A stretch of 64,000 nt of DNA from CALNYZ01 sp942490945. Its GTDB lineage: Bacteria; Pseudomonadota; Gammaproteobacteria; UBA6429; Thiohalophilaceae. The position numbers and the translations under genes are program-made. Under the pieces are notes generated by a model. The model was not told the origin of the DNA and did no database searches. It saw only the letters and a program-made list of their open reading frames with translations. Shown piece by piece: positions 61,511-64,000 of this stretch (the stretch's first letter is position 1; each line of letters begins with the position of its first letter). The DNA is taken from contig CALNYZ010000044.1 in assembly GCA_942490945.1 (NCBI GenBank), positions 806,001 to 870,000 of the forward strand. Direction: 5' to 3'.

Positions 61511-62503
61511 TTACTTGCCAGCCTTGAAAACGGAGGCGTCCTCTTTCCCTTCCACAACCAGGTGGCCAATGGCTCCCTTGGCGACGCGGAAAATACTGTG
61601 GTCGACCAGGACATAAGTTCCCGGATTGTCCACTTTAAATTCCACAATGGTGGCGCCGGCGGAGGGGACCAGGGTGGTCTGGATATTGTGATTGACGAGG
61701 CCATTGATTCCGCCTTCGTGATAAACCTTGTCAAAAATTTCACCAATAACGTGAAAGGAGGAAATGCCATTGGGGCCGATGTTGCCAAAAAATATGCGGA
61801 CCGTTTCTCCTGCTTTTGCTTTCAACGCATTCTCTCCAAGGACGGCGCCCTCCCTGCCGTTGAACACCACATAGGTAGGGTGTTCGCTCAGGCCCCTTGA
61901 AATGTCAAAAGCGGCGACTCCATTTTCCGGCTCCGAGGCGAAGAATTCGCTTTCGAATACATAAAATTCCCGGTCCACCCTGGGAAGCCCGCCAGCGGGT
62001 TCGACCAGGATCAGGCCATACATGCCGTTGGCGATATGGTCGACAATGGAACCCGCGGCGCAATGGTAAATGTATAATCCCGGGTTGAGGGCTTTCCAGT
62101 GGAACGTTTTGGTTTCACCGGGGCTCACCGTGTTGACGGCCGCGCCTCCTCCGGGACCATTCACGGCGTGAATATCAATGTTGTGTTGCTGGGTGTTGGT
62201 TTTGGCATTGGATAAATGAAACTGCACGTTGTCTCCCACCCTCACACGGGCCATCGGACCGGGAACGGTGCCGTTGAAACTCCAGAATTCGTACTGGACG
62301 CCTTCCGCAAGCGGCCCTTTGAATTCCTTTGCCTCAAAACGGATATGAACCGTTTCGGCGTCACGGCTACCGATAGAAGGCGGGACTTCCGGGGCCGTGG
62401 TCAGTTTTGCCTCGGAACCGGCCAGGGCAGGTGTGGTGAAGGCACAAAACAATACAGTCAAAATTCCAATGAATTGCGGCGTGAGTTTGTTTTTGGAGTT
62501 CAT
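61511..62503 (-). CDS. nirK: copper-containing nitrite reductase, AniA type
   Basis: The enzyme reduces nitrite to nitric oxide in the periplasm. The 330-residue protein has a signal peptide (IGILTVLFCAFTTPALA) and two cupredoxin domains. Type 1 copper ligands are His107, Cys148, His156 and Met161 (QHNIDIHAV; YIYHCAAGSIVDHIANGMYG). Type 2 ligands are His112, His147 and His302, with catalytic Asp110 and His251 (SSFHVIGEIFDKVY). The sequence is close to the Neisseria AniA group (HIANGMYGLILVEP, DHSIFRVAKGA), with the shorter Cys-to-His loop of that class. The ATG follows AAAGGAAAAC. It is third in an operon behind a globin and a 55-residue protein. Confidence 0.96.
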   Translation of the reverse strand: MNSKNKLTPQFIGILTVLFCAFTTPALAGSEAKLTTAPEVPPSIGSRDAETVHIRFEAKEFKGPLAEGVQYEFWSFNGTVPGPMARVRVGDNVQFHLSNAKTNTQQHNIDIHAVNGPGGGAAVNTVSPGETKTFHWKALNPGLYIYHCAAGSIVDHIANGMYGLILVEPAGGLPRVDREFYVFESEFFASEPENGVAAFDISRGLSEHPTYVVFNGREGAVLGENALKAKAGETVRIFFGNIGPNGISSFHVIGEIFDKVYHEGGINGLVNHNIQTTLVPSAGATIVEFKVDNPGTYVLVDHSIFRVAKGAIGHLVVEGKEDASVFKAGK

Positions 62504-62538
62504 TTTGTTTTCCTTTTTTAAAAATAAGAGGTTAAGAG

Positions 62539-62706
62539 TCAGTCGAATTTTTTTTCCCTCAACCGGTTGATGTTTTTTGTAAATTCCTCGGGTGTGATCA
62601 AACCCTTTTCCACCAGACAGTTTTTGAGAACTTCCACCTCCAATATCAGGGAGACGATGAGTTCTTTCAGGTCAATGTCCTTGCCATTCATTTCCGGCTC
62701 AGCCAT
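62539..62706 (-). CDS. 55-residue protein between globin and nirK
   Basis: The ATG at 62706 opens a 55-codon frame, beginning MAEPEMNGKDIDLKELIV, with a helical middle (SLILEVEVLKNCLVEKG) and LITPEEFTKNINRLREKK near the end. The L-x-x-x-G-L-I-T-x-E-E-F pattern is found in small accessory proteins and nitrile-hydratase-type helpers, but that is only a shape match. GTGAGG serves as a ribosome binding site. Its position 33 bases after the globin and 35 bases before nirK makes it part of the operon. Function is unknown. Confidence 0.7.
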   Translation of the reverse strand: MAEPEMNGKDIDLKELIVSLILEVEVLKNCLVEKGLITPEEFTKNINRLREKKFD

Positions 62707-62739
62707 GGGATTGCCTCACTTTTGTTTCACAGGTTGACG

Positions 62740-63174
62740 TTATTTGTGACGGGTATAATGGGCAACAGCGTGTTCGGCATTTTCAGGATCAATGCCCATC
62801 CGGACCTGAAAAGTTCCCGCAATATTACGTGCCAGCCTTTTGGCTTCTTCTGCATTTGGTCCTTCAAAGTGCCGGTCGACGGTGTGAGAAAACAATTTCA
62901 CCCAGGTCTTGAAGTGGACACCCTCCACAGGCAGACGCACGTGTTTTTCAAAGGGATTTCCCAGGTACTCCCCGGTCCCGAACAGCACCCGTTGCCAAAA
63001 CCGGTACATCGTGGGTAAATGGATTTCCCAGTTCTCAATGTGTTCTTCGAACACCGGGCCCAAAACCGGGTCTTTCCGGACATCGGTATAGAAGGCATCC
63101 ACCATCTGGCGGATCTGCTCAAGCGAGGCAATATCCGGTTTCGGATGGGGTGGGATCGGGTTTGTGGGTTCCAT
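62740..63174 (-). CDS. group III truncated hemoglobin
   Basis: The 144-residue protein has the short 2-over-2 globin pattern of group III: IRQMVDAFYTDVRKDPVLGPVF, HLPTMYRFWQRVLFGTGEY, and HVRLPVEGVHFKTWVKLF, where His87 is the expected proximal heme ligand and Trp91 the conserved neighbour. Family members bind O2 and NO, and some detoxify NO. As the first gene before nirK it fits capture or removal of the NO that NirK makes. It is transcribed from the inverted-repeat promoter at 63214-63253. Confidence 0.92.
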   Translation of the reverse strand: MEPTNPIPPHPKPDIASLEQIRQMVDAFYTDVRKDPVLGPVFEEHIENWEIHLPTMYRFWQRVLFGTGEYLGNPFEKHVRLPVEGVHFKTWVKLFSHTVDRHFEGPNAEEAKRLARNIAGTFQVRMGIDPENAEHAVAHYTRHK

Positions 63175-63213
63175 GGGGCGCTCGTTGCTGAGTGTTTATA
63201 AATAGACAAACTT

Positions 63214-63253
63214 ATCTTTAATTGATTTATAGCACTCTAATTAAAGATGTCAA
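63214..63253 (-). promoter_or_regulatory. sigma70-like promoter embedded in a perfect 10-bp inverted repeat (Rrf2-like operator)
   Basis: On the minus strand TTGACA (63248-63253) and TATAAA (63226-63231) are 16 bases apart. ATCTTTAATT (63214-63223) and its exact complement AATTAAAGAT (63239-63248) flank the -10 region with a 15-base spacer. A symmetric element covering the core promoter is how Rrf2-family repressors such as NsrR and IscR act. It lies 40-80 bases upstream of the globin start. The rest of 63254-63616 holds no gene; a CGTTC-gaaa-GAACG hairpin at 63351-63364 is the only other structure seen. Confidence 0.65.
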
Positions 63254-63616
63254 GGTCTTTTTATCCTTAATTTGAGTTTTTGTGGAATGCCGGGTTTCAA
63301 AAGCCGGGTAATTGCTTCAAAAATAATATCTTGCAGGGAGCCGGTGAATTCGTTCGAAAGAACGGGATTCCTGAAAAAAGGAAATGATTTCCAACCCGGG
63401 AAGGGGGGGAGTGGGTGAGAAAAAGGAGCCTCGTGAAACCCCCTCCGGTCACAATTTTCGAACCGGCCTGTCGCATTTCCCTAGTCCCTTTTGTTTTGTA
63501 CCGTTATCTTAACTATATGGGATCAGCCAGGACATGGGATAACGGGATGAAAGGCAGTCAGATTGCTTTCCGACCCTTTATTGTCAGCCGGATACAAATA
63601 AAGATGGAGCCTTGAT

Positions 63617-64000
63617 GTGTCTCCCCTGAACAAACAGCGTTTACTTTTATTTCTGGCTTTGCTGGGAGTCGGTCTGGTCACAACCGCAAGCTCCCTGTTC
63701 ATCCTGTACCAATATGATTTTAAAAACTGGCAGGGGAATATCCAGCACAATGCAAAAGATCTGGCCTCTTTTACAGAAGCGGTGGCCCGGTTTGATCGTA
63801 AATTCAGCCAGGAATTTCCCGGCGGCTCCCGGGCGGCCACCCTCAGCCAGGTAAAGGAAGCCAGTTCCCAATTCTCTTTTTTATATGAGACTGGGGAGGT
63901 TTTGATTGTGGAGGAGGTCAACGGCCGCATCGAGGTTTTGTTGAGGCGGGGTGGGGAAACGCCCTCAACAGGTCCGCCTGCCGAGTTTCTGGCTCGCGTC
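63617..64000 (+). CDS. membrane sensor protein, 3'-truncated by the window edge
   Basis: From GTG 63617, with GGAG about nine bases upstream, the frame is open for 128 codons to the end of the window. A signal-anchor helix (RLLLFLALLGVGLVTTASSLFILY) is followed by an extracytoplasmic region, FKNWQGNIQHNAKDLASFTEAVARFDRKFSQEF (shown only in part), then LSQVKEASSQFSFLYETGE and VLIVEEVNGRIEVLL. This looks like the beginning of a sensor kinase or receptor. It is transcribed divergently from the globin-nirK operon, so it could be regulated with it. The family cannot be named from this fragment. Confidence 0.55.
   Translation, partial: MSPLNKQRLLLFLALLGVGLVTTASSLFILYQYDFKNWQGNIQHNAKDLASFTEAVARFDRKFSQEFPGGSRAATLSQVKEASSQFSFLYETGEVLIVEEVNGRIEVLLRRGGETPSTGPPAEFLARV

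Noticed and set aside
1..64000. tRNA, rRNA, IS elements, integrases, attachment sites
   Set aside because: I looked for cloverleaf-like sequences, transposase motifs and long terminal repeats at the domain level and saw none I could support.

Overview
The window reads as two different genomes joined near position 42,340. Bases 1 to about 42,340 look like a sulfur-oxidising gammaproteobacterium: moderate G+C, AT-rich intergenic stretches, MnmE ending in CIGK, a YeeN-type YebC protein, LysR, LemA next to an M48 peptidase, and a Gly/Tyr/Trp-rich secreted protein resembling sulfur-globule envelope proteins. Bases 42,340 to 64,000 are visibly richer in G+C with different codon habits. They carry a tyrosine/homogentisate catabolic operon, a very large hybrid-kinase cluster and an AniA-type copper nitrite reductase operon. 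A Nitrospinota-like or other marine nitrite-metabolising bacterium would fit, but that assignment is a guess. The break falls inside the homogentisate 1,2-dioxygenase ORF, which loses its iron-binding C-terminus exactly there, so a chimeric assembly is the simplest explanation.

Left segment layout: 0-3 kb LysE exporter, beta-carbonic anhydrase, lipoprotein and an outer-membrane barrel; 3.4-7.6 kb small membrane protein, LysR regulator, secreted GH123/DUF4091-like protein and lipoprotein; 7.7-11.4 kb a hydrolase-TlpA fusion, an HELAH peptidase and mnmE in one minus-strand run; 11.6-15.5 kb hemolysin-III-like protein, M48 peptidase and LemA; 15.7-17.4 kb an N-acetylmuramidase overlapping a lipoprotein with RsiV-like features; 17.5-24.2 kb a five-gene signalling operon (two PhnD-like periplasmic proteins, a hybrid kinase with HPt, a lone receiver and a REC-GGDEF-EAL protein); 24.3-28.6 kb small membrane proteins, DUF2237, a BLUF photosensor, a family-3 binding protein and a secreted cysteine-repeat protein; 28.7-37.8 kb YebC/YeeN, two HD-GYP proteins, BNR protein plus thioredoxin, hydrolase and sulfur-globule-like protein; 38-42.3 kb a membrane protein, a pair of immunity-like genes (SUKH-like and DUF6985-like) and envelope proteins.

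Right segment layout: 42.3-45.2 kb hpd-fahA-hmgA (hmgA cut); 45.7-59.1 kb eight or nine collinear signalling genes (HAMP-GAF-HK-REC-REC-REC, CheR, CheB, REC, PAS-HK-REC, Cache-PAS-PAS-HK-REC, REC-HD-GYP, REC-HD-REC) without chemoreceptor, CheW or CheA; 59.2-63.2 kb a minus-strand operon of truncated globin, a 55-residue protein, NirK, a CBS protein, a protoglobin-PsiE membrane protein and an alpha-carbonic anhydrase, behind a sigma70-like promoter embedded in a perfect inverted repeat; 63.6-64 kb the start of a membrane sensor that runs off the window.

The most interesting signals are: a FixL-like heme-PAS in the 1,044-residue hybrid kinase, with the His and Arg spaced 20 residues apart as in FixL, next to the nitrite/NO operon; the Rrf2-like operator over the globin-nirK promoter; the PhnD-like/phosphorelay/c-di-GMP operon; the muramidase plus RsiV-like lipoprotein pair; and the chimeric junction itself.
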